DNA from: Anatilimnocola floriformis
GTDB taxonomy: Bacteria > Planctomycetota > Planctomycetia > Pirellulales > Pirellulaceae
Length of the DNA: 64,000 bases
Assembly: GCF_024256385.1 (NCBI RefSeq)
Contig: NZ_JAMLFW010000002.1
Span: 1,054,001-1,118,000, forward strand
Reading direction: 5' to 3'
The position numbers were made by a program, and so were the translations under genes. The notes beneath the pieces were generated by a model that was not told where the DNA came from, made no database searches, and saw only the letters and a list, made by a program, of their open reading frames with translations. Positions 54,591 through 63,415 of this stretch are shown here, in pieces. Within the stretch, counting starts at the first letter, position 1, and every line of letters starts with the position of its first letter.

Positions 54591-55352
54591 CTATCGCTTC
54601 GGTTGCTGCGGAGACATCGTCGCCGCCAGAATGCTGCAAAGAATTAAACCCATCAGCAGACCGATGCCAATCACGCCGAGGAAGGCGTAGGGAGCGGGGA
54701 TGACTTGTTCCAAGCCGTGATTGAGCGACACGCCGAAGATCGAGCAGAGCGTGACGATCGGAAAGAAGAAGGCCGCGAGCAAGTTGAGGCGGTGCGCAGC
54801 AAGAGCCATCTGATGGGCAGCGGCGGTTTGCTCTTCCGTCTTTTTGGCGAGGGCAAACTCGAGCGCTGTCTGCACTTCATTGAGTAGCAGTTCCGCGGCG
54901 CGTTCGATTTCATACGCGCGGTCGCGAAAGTTGATCAAATCGCGATCACCCGAGATCAGTGTGCGACCTTCTTGCAGCGCGACGTGCAAGTTGCGCGTGC
55001 TCCGCTGCAGCGGGCTCATCGCTTCGATGATGTTGAACATCTGATCGACGGTCGTCGCATTCTCTTCCAGACGGTCAAACTTTTCGACGAGATCGCTGTA
55101 CTCGCCCAGATGCTTGGTGATCGAGACGGCCCCTGGTCCCAACTCATTCGAGATCCACGAGCCATCGGGCTTGCGCCAAAAGAATCGACCGAAGCGTTCG
55201 TTGTCGTTCACCTTCGGCGGCCGATGCAGCACGAGCAGCAAGTGACCATCAGCAGCCATCGCGCGCTGTCGGCCCACCTTGTCGCCCAATCGTTCACGAA
55301 TGGCAACAGGAATGTCCCAGGTCGGCGGCAGAATGTTCTTGGCAATCGGCAT
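54591..55352 (-). CDS. CorA-like membrane protein lacking the GMN motif
   Basis: A 253-residue protein with a soluble N-terminal part (about 1-195, helical: RSTRNLHVALQEGRTLISGDRD, RAYEIERAAELLLNEVQTAL) and two C-terminal transmembrane helices (about 197-216 and 226-248), the layout of CorA Mg2+ channels. The family's GMN before the second helix is replaced: LCSIFGVSLNHG. The N-terminal domain is shorter than in CorA. It may be a channel homologue with changed selectivity or a non-transporting relative. ATG 55352. Confidence 0.68.
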   Translation of the reverse strand: MPIAKNILPPTWDIPVAIRERLGDKVGRQRAMAADGHLLLVLHRPPKVNDNERFGRFFWRKPDGSWISNELGPGAVSITKHLGEYSDLVEKFDRLEENATTVDQMFNIIEAMSPLQRSTRNLHVALQEGRTLISGDRDLINFRDRAYEIERAAELLLNEVQTALEFALAKKTEEQTAAAHQMALAAHRLNLLAAFFFPIVTLCSIFGVSLNHGLEQVIPAPYAFLGVIGIGLLMGLILCSILAATMSPQQPKR

Positions 55353-55385
55353 GCAATGTTCTCAGGGGCCAAAACTCAGAATGTA

Positions 55386-55442
55386 GAACGCAGAATGCAG
55401 AATTAGAAATTCAAAATGCATTTCATTTTGCATTCTGCGTTC
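55386..55442 (-). terminator. Hairpin between DUF1611 and CorA-like genes
   Basis: GAACGCAGAATGCA (55386-55399) pairs perfectly with TGCATTCTGCGTTC (55429-55442), a 14-base stem with a 29-base loop. It lies just after the DUF1611 gene on the minus strand. Related AACGCAGAA repeats continue nearby, so it may also be a dispersed repeat. Confidence 0.5.
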
Positions 55443-55465
55443 TTCGTTCTTCGTTCTGCATTTTC

Positions 55466-56515
55466 CTAACCCTGCCAGCCACCTCGCTGATGAAAGGCAA
55501 TCACCGCGTCGACCAGTTCGTCGGGGCCGTCGCGGAGCACGTCGCAGGCGGGCAAGCCGAACTCCGCTTTGATGCGGGCTCGTTCGGCGGCTGCGGCAGC
55601 GGCGTCGATTCGTCGGCTGTTGATCGCTATTCCAATGACTTCGCATCTCTGATGGATATTCGCCATCAGCTCAAACATCTTTTTAATTTCCGCAAGTGGT
55701 GGAATCTTCACGCTTTCCACGCCGGTGACGGTGTCGCGGCCCACCTCGTAACACAAAATTAACGCCTGCGGAGCACAGCCATGCAGCAAGCTGAGCGTGA
55801 CGCCGGAATAAGACGGATGGACCAAGCTCCCCTGCCCTTCAACCAGCAGGATCTGATGGTGCTGATGCTCAAGTACCATCTTTTCGGCGGCTCCGGAAAC
55901 GAAGTCGGCGACGATGCAATCGATGGGTAAGCCGTCCCCTTCGATCATGATGCCGGTTTGGCCGGTGGCGATAAACTTCGAGTCCCAGCCGCGCTTCTTC
56001 AGCGCATTCGTGATTTCGACCGACACCACCATCTTGCCGATGCTGCAATCGTGACCGACGGTATGCACTCGCAGGCAATCGGGCCGCAGTCCTTTCCGCC
56101 GCGCGATCGACTTTTCGCTGTTGCTGCGAACGTCGATCAACTTCACGCCGGCCTGATCGGCAGCCGCTTTGAACTCGGCGTCGTTATTCAGAAAATCATG
56201 CAGACCGGAGAGGATGTCCATCTTCCGCGAAATGGCCTCGAGGATGATCGGCCGCCAGCTGGCCGGAATCTTTCCTCCCGGCGGCGCGATACCCAGCAAC
56301 AGCGTGTTGGCCCCGGGCGCCTCGGCGAGCTTGGCGATGACCGGTACCGGTTCGCCGGTGGTGACGGCCAGCAGTTCGCGGCTGGTTTTGCCGACCTGGG
56401 TGCTATCGAGCATCGCGACAACTTCTTCGCGGCGGTAGCGAATGACATTGGCCGCGGTCTTCCCCGCGTGTGGTTCGGAGTGCCCTTCGGTGAGACAGAC
56501 AATTTTGCGTGGCAT
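55466..56515 (-). CDS. DUF1611 (DgcN-like) P-loop protein
   Basis: A 349-residue cytoplasmic protein of the DUF1611 family. Visible: an N-terminal PRKIVCLTEGHSEPHAGKTA, LLGIAPPGGKIPASWRPII, and a P-loop-like THTVGHDCSIGKMVVSVEI region (about 178-196, GxDCSIGK), then FIATGQTGIMIEGDGLP, ILLVEGQGSLVHPSY and ILCYEVGRDTVTGVE. DgcN, a characterised DUF1611 member, takes part in D-glutamate catabolism as an N-acyltransferase with the neighbouring epimerase-like DgcA; no DgcA gene is adjacent. Start ATG 56515 by homology. Function in this organism is inferred. Confidence 0.82.
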   Translation of the reverse strand: MPRKIVCLTEGHSEPHAGKTAANVIRYRREEVVAMLDSTQVGKTSRELLAVTTGEPVPVIAKLAEAPGANTLLLGIAPPGGKIPASWRPIILEAISRKMDILSGLHDFLNNDAEFKAAADQAGVKLIDVRSNSEKSIARRKGLRPDCLRVHTVGHDCSIGKMVVSVEITNALKKRGWDSKFIATGQTGIMIEGDGLPIDCIVADFVSGAAEKMVLEHQHHQILLVEGQGSLVHPSYSGVTLSLLHGCAPQALILCYEVGRDTVTGVESVKIPPLAEIKKMFELMANIHQRCEVIGIAINSRRIDAAAAAAERARIKAEFGLPACDVLRDGPDELVDAVIAFHQRGGWQG

Positions 56516-56753
56516 GGCGCTAATCGATGAAGGTGAAAGTGCGAAATCCGCCGGATGGCGATTGTAGCGTGCGCAATTGTATCGCATTGAGCCAGGCACC
56601 CGCTGGCCCGCGCCGCTGAGCCAACGGCGCAGAAAAACCACCAAATTCTCGTAGCCGACCTTTGACTTTCACGCTATCCTGAGCGGGTATTCAGCGCTTC
56701 GTCCTCTCTCCTGTTCTTCGTTAGCGCGGCTGCGCCGATTCATCGGATCAACT

Positions 56754-57707
56754 ATGCCTCTTCAACATCCCCAGCGCTCGGCGCGGGCGTTCACTCTCGT
56801 GGAACTCCTCGTCGTCATTGCCATCATCGGCGTCTTGGTGGCCCTGCTGCTTCCGGCGGTGCAAGCCGCTCGTGAATCAGCGCGGCGAATGCAATGTCAG
56901 AACCATCTCAAGCAGATGGGGCTGGCGTTTCATAACCATTTCGACACGATGGGCCATTATCCGACCGGCGGTTGGGGCTGGAACTATGTGGGTGATCCTG
57001 ACCTGGGTTTCGCCGAAGGTCAGCCGGGTGGCTGGACCTACAACATTCTCCCCTTCATCGAACAGAAAGCGGCCCGCGAAATTGGCTTGGGGCAGACAGG
57101 CCCGCTGAAACAAGCCGAGCTTGAGCGACTCGTGACGATCCCGATCAAGTTCTATAACTGCCCCTCGCGACGGCCAGCCAAGGCGTATCCCATCAGCGTC
57201 CATCCCACGAACGCACCGAATGTGAGCGCTGGCGCGAAGCTCGATTATTCGGCCAACGTTGGCGATGGCACGGGTAACCAATGGAAAGGTGGACCTCCCG
57301 AGGATCGATCGGATCCAACCATTTGGACCGGCCTGCTCTACGATTACAGCAAGGTACGGCAGTCAGAAGTGACCGATGGCACTTCGAACACGTTTATGGT
57401 GGGTGAAAAGTTTCTGGATCAGAACCATTACTCCGACGGTCTGGACGCGGCCGACAATGAGAACTTGTATGTCGGCTTCGACAACGATAACTGCCGTTCA
57501 ACCAATGCCAGCTATTATCCTCCGCGCCGCGATTTTCGCGTGCCGCCGACTGAAGGTCCTTACTACGTATTCGGCAGCGCTCATCCCGCCGGTTTCAATG
57601 TAGTTCTTTGCGATGGTTCGGTCCGTCTTGTCGCGTACAACATCGATAAAGAGAACTATCGCCGCCTGGGCCACAAATCAGACGGCGAAACCATCACGAA
57701 CTACTAG
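56754..57707 (+). CDS. DUF1559 pilin-like protein
   Basis: A 317-residue protein with the DUF1559 N-terminus ARAFTLVELLVVIAIIGVLV (a prepilin-type cleavage site) and RRMQCQNHLKQMGLAFHNHF. Later blocks are TPGGWTYNILPFIEQ-like and FNVVLCDGSVRLVAYN (the C-terminal DG-S-V motif), with SEVTDGTSNTFMVGEKFL. It is the second DUF1559 protein in the window and has no lipoprotein partner next to it. ATG 56754. Confidence 0.95.
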   Translation: MPLQHPQRSARAFTLVELLVVIAIIGVLVALLLPAVQAARESARRMQCQNHLKQMGLAFHNHFDTMGHYPTGGWGWNYVGDPDLGFAEGQPGGWTYNILPFIEQKAAREIGLGQTGPLKQAELERLVTIPIKFYNCPSRRPAKAYPISVHPTNAPNVSAGAKLDYSANVGDGTGNQWKGGPPEDRSDPTIWTGLLYDYSKVRQSEVTDGTSNTFMVGEKFLDQNHYSDGLDAADNENLYVGFDNDNCRSTNASYYPPRRDFRVPPTEGPYYVFGSAHPAGFNVVLCDGSVRLVAYNIDKENYRRLGHKSDGETITNY

Positions 57708-57750
57708 TGCGTACGTGACGATTCGTCACGTACTACATCATGATGTGGCT

Positions 57751-57981
57751 CTAAGCAGCTTCGGCACAACTCCGCTGCGGAAACTCCTCAGCGAGCACGG
57801 CCTGCGCTGGATCGCCGTGAATCACCTCGTTGTAAGTTCGCGCCCAGGCCGTCGCCTCGCGCAGCGACAAACCACGAGCAACCAGTTCGTACTGCGGCAG
57901 CAGCAGCACCGAATACGAAGCTGGTGCTGGCTCGGCCAGGTGCGCGCGGGAGGAAATCATCGAGTTTGCAACCTTGTTCAT
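57751..57981 (-). CDS. Small hypothetical protein, possibly phage-derived
   Basis: A 76-residue protein starting MNKVANSMISSRAHLAEPA after AAAGGA. The C-terminal half is mildly helical (GLSLREATAWARTYNEVIHG). It lies 108 bases beyond the broken phage portal gene on the same strand and so may belong to the same prophage remnant. No family recognised. Confidence 0.5.
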   Translation of the reverse strand: MNKVANSMISSRAHLAEPAPASYSVLLLPQYELVARGLSLREATAWARTYNEVIHGDPAQAVLAEEFPQRSCAEAA

Positions 57982-58089
57982 AGGCAGTTCCTTTCCAAAA
58001 CCATTAGTGTACATCTGTGCCAATTAGAGCGTCGGCCTGGACAACTTAGGTCCGCTGCCAGCAGAAAATGCTGGCGTGATTTTTCGGGC

Positions 58090-58596
58090 CTACGCCGGCG
58101 GCGCAGCGACACCGCCAAAGCGCTCGCCGTAGGTTTCCGTCAGTGGTTGCGGCCGGATTTCATACTGCGGCACGACGCCGAAGTTGAGTTGCGCGATCGG
58201 TCGCAAGATGTCTCGATCGACACAGCGCACCAGCTCGGCGAACTCCGTTTGCACTGCGCTGAGCGCGATGACGAACGGAATCCAGCGGCCCGAGTAGCCG
58301 CTGCCCGTGCTCGCGGCCTGAATGATTTCGGGCGGCACTTCGAGTGCTTTCCAGATTTCGATGTCGAGGTCCTTCTTCCAATCAAAGATCGCTGTGTGCC
58401 CGCCCATGCTTTGCGGCGGCGTGTAATCGACCAGCTTCCTGCCGTCCTGGTCGTACAGCAGCGGCAACGTCATCGCGCCGCCTGATTGCCGGGCTTCGAT
58501 CATGCCGCGAGCAATCTCCTGCCAGCTCACTTCCGTGCCGTCGGCCATTTGCACCTTGCGCTCCGGTGGGTACCAAAAAATATCTCTCTTGTGTAG
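58090..58596 (-). pseudogene. Truncated phage portal protein (Mu gp29/DUF935-like), C-terminal part
   Basis: An open frame encoding the C-terminal part of a phage portal protein: FWYPPERKVQMADGTEV, SWQEIARGMIEARQSGG, DWKKDLDIEIWKALEVPPEI, QAASTGSGYSGRWIPFVIA. The sequence runs in frame up to about 58584, after which homology ends and a stop codon (TGA) follows at 58600-58602. The N-terminal half, several hundred residues in intact portals, is missing. The break coincides with the start of a serine recombinase gene on the other strand, so this is probably the left attachment junction of an integrated element. Confidence 0.75.
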
Positions 58597-58626
58597 GATT
58601 CATCCCTGACGAAAGAGAGTGCGAAA
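58585..58626. other. Probable left junction of the integrated element
   Basis: Portal homology stops on the left, and 31-40 bases later the recombinase starts. Large serine recombinases commonly sit at one end of their element next to the attachment site and often integrate into genes. The core dinucleotide cannot be fixed because the other junction is outside the window or not recognisable. Confidence 0.4.
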
Positions 58627-60369
58627 ATGAGCGGAGATGCGTACAGTTACGTCCGATTCAGCGCCAAGAAGCAGGAACTCGGCAGAAGCCAGAAACGGCA
58701 AGCTGAGGCAGCCGCCCGATTCTGTGAGCGGCACAATTTGAAGCTGTCCCCAAAAAGTTATCAAGACCTCGGCGTAAGTAGCTGGAAGGGCAAGAACTTT
58801 CACGAGGGAGCGCTCGGAGCATTTCTAACGGCAGTGAAAAAAACGAGTAGCCCAATCAAACGAGGCTCGGTGCTGGTCGTCGAATCCCTAGATCGCATCA
58901 GCAGGGCCTCTGCTCGGAAGGCGCTGCGAATCATGGAAGAAATTATTGAAGCAGGCGTTACGATTGCCACGCTTGACCCTGAACGCTCCTACGATGAGAA
59001 ATCTCTCGACGATCCGTTCTCCCTGATCGAAATGATTCTGGTGTTTGTTCGAGCAAATGAAGAAAGCAATATGAAGTCAATGCGGGTTCGTGACGCATGG
59101 ACTGCAAAGCGAATGAATGCTGCGAACGCCCCGATGACAACACGAGGTCCTGCGTGGCTCATCCCGATTGCGGGCGGGTGGAAGAAGGACGAGCGAAAGG
59201 CGGAGTCAGTTCGGACAATCATCAGAATGTCCGCCGACGGAAACGGCGCTCCCGCAATCCTGCAATATCTTCACGATGCTCAAGTGCCGAACCCATCAAC
59301 CGGCAAAGCTCGATGGTCGCTCGCCTATGTTCAACTCCTAATGCGTGACCGCCGTATCATTGGTGAGTTGCAACCTTGCGTATGGACAGATGGTAAGCAG
59401 CAGCCAGTCGGCCCGCCATTAGAAGATTACTACCCTGCGATCTGCGACCTCGATACATTCGCTCGGGCGCAGTCCGCTCTTGCGAATCGACGAAAGAACA
59501 ACAACACAAAGCAAGGTAACACCATCAACTTGTTTGGCGGACTGATGATTGATCCTGAAAGCGGCTCGAAGTGGATTGTCGGTAAGAAAGCAGCAAACAA
59601 ACCGGCAAGGCTGCAAACTATGGCTGCTCGCAATAAGGTCAAGAAGTCGCTCTCAGTCGATTATGACGAAGTTGAGAAAGCCGTCCTTCGATTCATTGAA
59701 GGACTAGACCTTGAACAGTTGCTGCCGCACGAGGCTCATGCGAACCGTGGCAGGCTCGGAACGGTCGAGCAGCGTATTGCGATCTTGCAGCAACGAATTG
59801 AAATGGATGATCCGGCAACGCTCGGGCCGCTGATGGATACACTCGCAAAACTAGAAGCTGAACGGCAACAACTGAAAGCAGACTTCAATGAAGAATCGGC
59901 GCTCCGCCATTCGGCGGTCAATGCTCACGATGTAATCGACAAGATGCGCAAGGCGAAGGGCGACGAACGGAAGCGATTGCGGCTTCAACTTCGCACCCAC
60001 CTAGCAACGGTTATCCGTAAAATCACGATGACCACCGCACCGTTTTGGCGTCACAGTATCGGAATCCTCGATATCGAATTGATCGACGGAATATTACATA
60101 GAGAGATTACACATCAGGATATTATGCCAGTCGAAACGCTCGCAGAAATTGCACTTTCGGGCCTATTGCTGAACGACAAGCGTAGGGAATCAGTTAGAAA
60201 AGGAATCCTCTACGTTGCTGAACGAGGCTTCACGTTGCGAATTGTCGTTGAAGGCGGACGAAAGGGCGTAAAGCTGATGGCCGTCAGGCCGAAGGGAACT
60301 GGTAATCCCGTCGTTGATGTTGAAAGCGCTATGACGCCCGAGGAATTATCGGGCGCTGCTTGGCGCTAG
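58627..60369 (+). CDS. Large serine recombinase (site-specific integrase)
   Basis: A 580-residue recombinase. Resolvase-type catalytic domain: YSYVRFSAKKQELGRSQKRQ with nucleophile Ser12, LVVESLDRISRASARKA (about 87-103), then the recombinase domain with RRIIGELQP (about 240) and a coiled coil (about 385-425, RGRLGTVEQRIAILQQRIE). The position where a zinc ribbon with CxxCG is expected reads NLFGGLMIDPESGSKW, so the zinc-binding cysteines are missing. It is preceded by a cut portal gene and followed by a strong terminator. Codon use is less G+C-rich than in the core genes. ATG 58627. Confidence 0.9.
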   Translation: MSGDAYSYVRFSAKKQELGRSQKRQAEAAARFCERHNLKLSPKSYQDLGVSSWKGKNFHEGALGAFLTAVKKTSSPIKRGSVLVVESLDRISRASARKALRIMEEIIEAGVTIATLDPERSYDEKSLDDPFSLIEMILVFVRANEESNMKSMRVRDAWTAKRMNAANAPMTTRGPAWLIPIAGGWKKDERKAESVRTIIRMSADGNGAPAILQYLHDAQVPNPSTGKARWSLAYVQLLMRDRRIIGELQPCVWTDGKQQPVGPPLEDYYPAICDLDTFARAQSALANRRKNNNTKQGNTINLFGGLMIDPESGSKWIVGKKAANKPARLQTMAARNKVKKSLSVDYDEVEKAVLRFIEGLDLEQLLPHEAHANRGRLGTVEQRIAILQQRIEMDDPATLGPLMDTLAKLEAERQQLKADFNEESALRHSAVNAHDVIDKMRKAKGDERKRLRLQLRTHLATVIRKITMTTAPFWRHSIGILDIELIDGILHREITHQDIMPVETLAEIALSGLLLNDKRRESVRKGILYVAERGFTLRIVVEGGRKGVKLMAVRPKGTGNPVVDVESAMTPEELSGAAWR

Positions 60370-60378
60370 TCCGATACC

Positions 60379-60414
60379 AACCCCACTCCCTGCGTTGCAG
60401 GGAGTGGGGTTTTT
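60379..60414 (+). terminator. Rho-independent terminator of the recombinase gene
   Basis: AACCCCACTCCCTGC pairs perfectly with GCAGGGAGTGGGGTT, a 15-base stem with a GTT loop, followed by TTT. It begins ten bases after the recombinase stop. Confidence 0.93.
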
Positions 60415-60426
60415 CATGCGGTGGCA

Positions 60427-60627
60427 TTACTCAACAGTGAACGACCGCCGGTACTTTTTGCCGATCCAATCGCTCTTTGTATCCCACAACGAGTTGTCTT
60501 TGGCGATGTCCGACGAGAACTCTCCGATATTTTCCAGCCTCGGATAGCCTGCTTCCTTCATTAGGGCGTAAACGCCCACTAGTAGAGTCTCGGCGGTCTG
60601 TTTATCGCCTAAAACAATCCCTGGCAC
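60427..60627 (-). CDS. Small hypothetical protein
   Basis: A 66-residue open frame with protein-like composition (TAETLLVGVYALMKEAGY, SSDIAKDNSLWDTKSDWIGK). GTG start; the real start may lie upstream. It converges on the recombinase terminator. No family recognised; part of the accessory region. Confidence 0.4.
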   Translation of the reverse strand: MPGIVLGDKQTAETLLVGVYALMKEAGYPRLENIGEFSSDIAKDNSLWDTKSDWIGKKYRRSFTVE

Positions 60628-60811
60628 TGATTAGCTCGATCCTGCCACGCCAAGGTCAAAGTCGGTATAAACGACGGCGGCTCAGTTATCGGTTAATCTC
60701 CGAGTGATCCGACCATGCCACCCAGTGAACGCTAGAGCAGCAGTTCCTCTCCCAACGGCCGAGGGTTTTAGAGATGATCAGCGGAGAGAATAACAAACGC
60801 AAGGACGTGCC
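60628..60811. other. Intergenic accessory DNA without a recognisable gene
   Basis: Nothing coding stands out between the small hypothetical gene and the decayed methyltransferase fragment. Confidence 0.45.
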
Positions 60812-60985
60812 ATGAAGCGCAATGCGAAACGTGCCCCCTCACATCGAAAGACCAGCAAGACGCCGTGATCGAAGCCACGCTCCGGGCCGCTTACCTTGGT
60901 CCTCATTCCCCAACGTCGCATCGAGCGATTGCTTCAATGCTCCCTGCGTGGATCAAAGCCGATCATAAACGTGTTGGGCGGCGAG
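60812..60985 (+). pseudogene. Decayed duplicate of the second methyltransferase's 5' end
   Basis: About 175 bases, over 80% identical to 62372-62546, starting ATGAAGCGCAATGCGAAACG. One C is missing relative to the other copy, so the frame shifts after a few codons and stops early; in the shifted frame the block encodes HSPTSHRAIASMLPAWIKAD, nearly identical to the copy in the second methyltransferase. It is preceded by AAGGA, as an intact gene start would be. It is the remnant of a former copy of the gene. Confidence 0.75.
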
Positions 60986-61225
60986 CTACCTATTCACGAG
61001 CAATGGATGCCCTGCCAATGACTGACCAGAAAACTGCTCTCGGAATCGACCCGCTAAGAGTATTCGCTGAGCCGATGCGGCAACTCCCTTCCTGAGCATC
61101 ATTCGACAATTCCCCTGAGCAAACTGACAGCCCCGGCCGTTTCGCACGGCAGCGGTTTTACATGCGCTACTTCCCCCTTTTTTTTGGGCATTGCCATCGG
61201 CGAGGGCTTGGGCGATGATTTCCTG
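60986..61225. other. Leader region of the C5-methyltransferase gene
   Basis: No gene seen. A GCCGTTTCGCACGGC hairpin at about 61136-61150 and a run of T (CCCTTTTTTTTGGGC, near 61173-61190) lie upstream of the ATG; the latter could be a terminator remnant. Confidence 0.35.
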
Positions 61226-62800
61226 ATGGCATTTAACGTACTTAGCATGTTCTGTGGCGGAGGGGGCTTCGACCTTGGCTTTAAGCAATCCGGCTTCGAC
61301 ATCATCTGGGCCAATGATTACGACAAAGATGCTTGTCGTACTTATCGGCGCAATTTTGGTGATCTTCATTTGGTGGAGGGCGACATTACCAAGATTCCGA
61401 TCCCAACCTTGAAGCAACCAGTCCATGTGCTCTTAGCGGGCTTTCCCTGTCAGCCCTTTTCGACTACTGGCAATAGATTATCTGGCGATGACTCACGAGG
61501 CCGACTCTACCAAACCTGCTTTGACTATATTGGCAAATTCCAGCCACAGGTTGTTTTCTTTGAGAACGTGCGGGGAGTTCTCAAATCCCAGGGCATCGAG
61601 CGCAAGTACATCATTGAGGACATATGCGACGATCTTGTTGGACTGGGTTACGAACATGTTTACATCTCATTGATCGATGCAACCATGTATGGCGTTCCTC
61701 AGAAACGTCGGCGAGTAATCATCACAGCATGCAGGAAGCCATTCATTTTCCCCCAGCCGATTGCTGAGGAATGTGGCCTAACCATACAATCCGCTTTAGA
61801 GGGCATCCAAGAGGCTACACCGAACAGCCAGGAGATTCAGAAGATATGTGATCGGTATTTGACTTTGCTTCGCTACGTGCCTCCTGGGGGCTGCTGGGAC
61901 GACATTCCCTATGACCAATTACCGAAACGGTTTCAAAAGATCAGGGACGACAAGAACAAGTACAGAAGCCCTCGTTTCTTTCGCCGGCATGCGATGAGCG
62001 ACATCTCAACAACAATTAAGGCAAAAGCACTACCAGAAACGAGCGCTATTTGGCATCCGATGTATGATCGTTCGTTCTCCGTGCGGGAAGTTGCCAGGAT
62101 TCAATCGTTCCCAGATGACTTTGTGTTTGATGGCCGAAGTGTTTGTAGTAATTATCGGGTAGTCGGAAATGCCGTCCCGCCCCGCCTGTCCTACAACTTG
62201 GCGCAGGCAGCTAAAGAGATGCTGTCAGGCAATAATCATACGACCAACATCTCCATGTATCAAAGCGAGGCGATTTTAGCATTGGGTGAAACCGTCAGAT
62301 ATCCGAATAGTGTAACTTCCAAGTGCCAAAATATGGTAAGCAATTCGTTACTACAACCCATTGAGGGAGCCATGAAGCCGCAATGCAATGAGTGCCCGCT
62401 CACGTCGAAAGACCAGCAAGACGCCGTGATCGACGCTGCGATTCGGGCCGCTTATCTCGACCCTCACTCGCCAACGTCCCACCGAGCGATTGCTTCGATG
62501 CTCCCTGGTTGGATCAAAGCGGATCACAAGCGGGTTGGGCGTCGAGTGCAGGAGCTGGTTTCAACTGGGGCATTGCCCCAATTAAGCAGGAGGGTTGGGC
62601 TAGACGGGAAGTTGCGGCAAGGCAGGCAGATTCCTAAGGCGGACGTTCCTGATGACTTCCAGCCGCAAGTGTCCCTTCACTGCGGTGATGCCGAGCAGCA
62701 ACTGCGAAAGTTGGGCGATGATTCCGTGGATTGCTGCGTCACCTCTCCGCCGTATTTTTTGCAGATGGATGTCTGCGCCGAGCAGCAGATCGGCCAATAG
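61226..62800 (+). CDS. C5-cytosine DNA methyltransferase (frame fused to the next methyltransferase)
   Basis: The methyltransferase domain covers residues 1 to about 335 and transfers a methyl group from SAM to cytosine C5. All motifs are present: I LSMFCGGGGFDLGF, IV LLAGFPCQPFSTTG (catalytic Cys75), VI VVFFENVRGVL, VIII VPQKRRRVII, IX-X VREVARIQSFPDD and YRVVGNAVPPRLSY. After LAQAAKEMLSGNN there is a linker, and the frame continues without a stop into the second methyltransferase until TAG at 62798. The C-terminal extension may be translated or the product may be processed or overlap a separate start at 62372. ATG 61226 is chosen because it opens the family N-terminus. No restriction endonuclease gene is seen in the window. 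Confidence 0.9.
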   Translation: MAFNVLSMFCGGGGFDLGFKQSGFDIIWANDYDKDACRTYRRNFGDLHLVEGDITKIPIPTLKQPVHVLLAGFPCQPFSTTGNRLSGDDSRGRLYQTCFDYIGKFQPQVVFFENVRGVLKSQGIERKYIIEDICDDLVGLGYEHVYISLIDATMYGVPQKRRRVIITACRKPFIFPQPIAEECGLTIQSALEGIQEATPNSQEIQKICDRYLTLLRYVPPGGCWDDIPYDQLPKRFQKIRDDKNKYRSPRFFRRHAMSDISTTIKAKALPETSAIWHPMYDRSFSVREVARIQSFPDDFVFDGRSVCSNYRVVGNAVPPRLSYNLAQAAKEMLSGNNHTTNISMYQSEAILALGETVRYPNSVTSKCQNMVSNSLLQPIEGAMKPQCNECPLTSKDQQDAVIDAAIRAAYLDPHSPTSHRAIASMLPGWIKADHKRVGRRVQELVSTGALPQLSRRVGLDGKLRQGRQIPKADVPDDFQPQVSLHCGDAEQQLRKLGDDSVDCCVTSPPYFLQMDVCAEQQIGQ

Positions 62801-63415
62801 CAAAGCGTCGAACAGTACATCGCCAAACTTGCGAAGGTCTTCGACGAGGTTCGCCGCATCCTGCGGCGAACCGGCACGCTCTGGATCAACATCGGTGATA
62901 CGTTTCGTGATGGCCAGTCGTTGCTCGTTCCGCAACGACTGGCTTTGGCGCTCACAAGCCGGGGCTGGAAATTGAGGGGCGAAATCATCGTTGAAAAGTC
63001 GAATCCGGCACCATATCGACACGAAGGCAGACTGTCCCCGACACACGAAACGATGTTGGTTTTTGCGCTCAACGTGCCGCACTATTTCGACATGGATTCA
63101 CTGCGGGTCGATTTTGCAGATACACAGAACTGGGGGCTGGCTCGGCACCATGCGCCCATTCGAGGTACGGTCTGGCGATTTCCGCCTGTCCGCCACGAAG
63201 TTGGCGGTCACCCGGCCCCGATGCCAATTGAATTGGCACGGCACTGCGTGACGCTTGGATGCCCTCCAGGCGGCATGGTTCTTGATCCATTTGCCGGGAT
63301 CGGGACGAGCTTGATCGCCGCCGCAGAAAACTACCGTCACGGCATTGGGATTGAACTCTCTCCGTACTACCTCGCCTTGGCCCGGCAGCGTCTTCCTCAG
63401 TCTTCATTGGTCTAG
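62372..63415 (+). pseudogene. Beta-class N4/N6 DNA methyltransferase, interrupted by one in-frame TAG
   Basis: A 348-codon frame with its own start (ATG 62372 after GAGGGAG) and an N-terminal winged-helix-like part (DAAIRAAYLDPHSPTSHRA, ADHKRVGRRVQELVS). Motif IV is VDCCVTSPPYF; motif I comes later, MVLDPFAGIGTSLIAAAEN, the beta-class order. Codon 143 is TAG (62798-62800): the text QIGQ-stop-QSVEQYIAKL corresponds to the expected QIG-x-EQS(V), so a Glu codon (GAG) probably mutated to TAG. The downstream part is intact (LRRTGTLWINIGDTFRDGQ, AYRHEGRLS-like PAPYRHEGRLSPTHETMLVF). It is therefore probably inactive unless the stop is read through. Confidence 0.75.
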
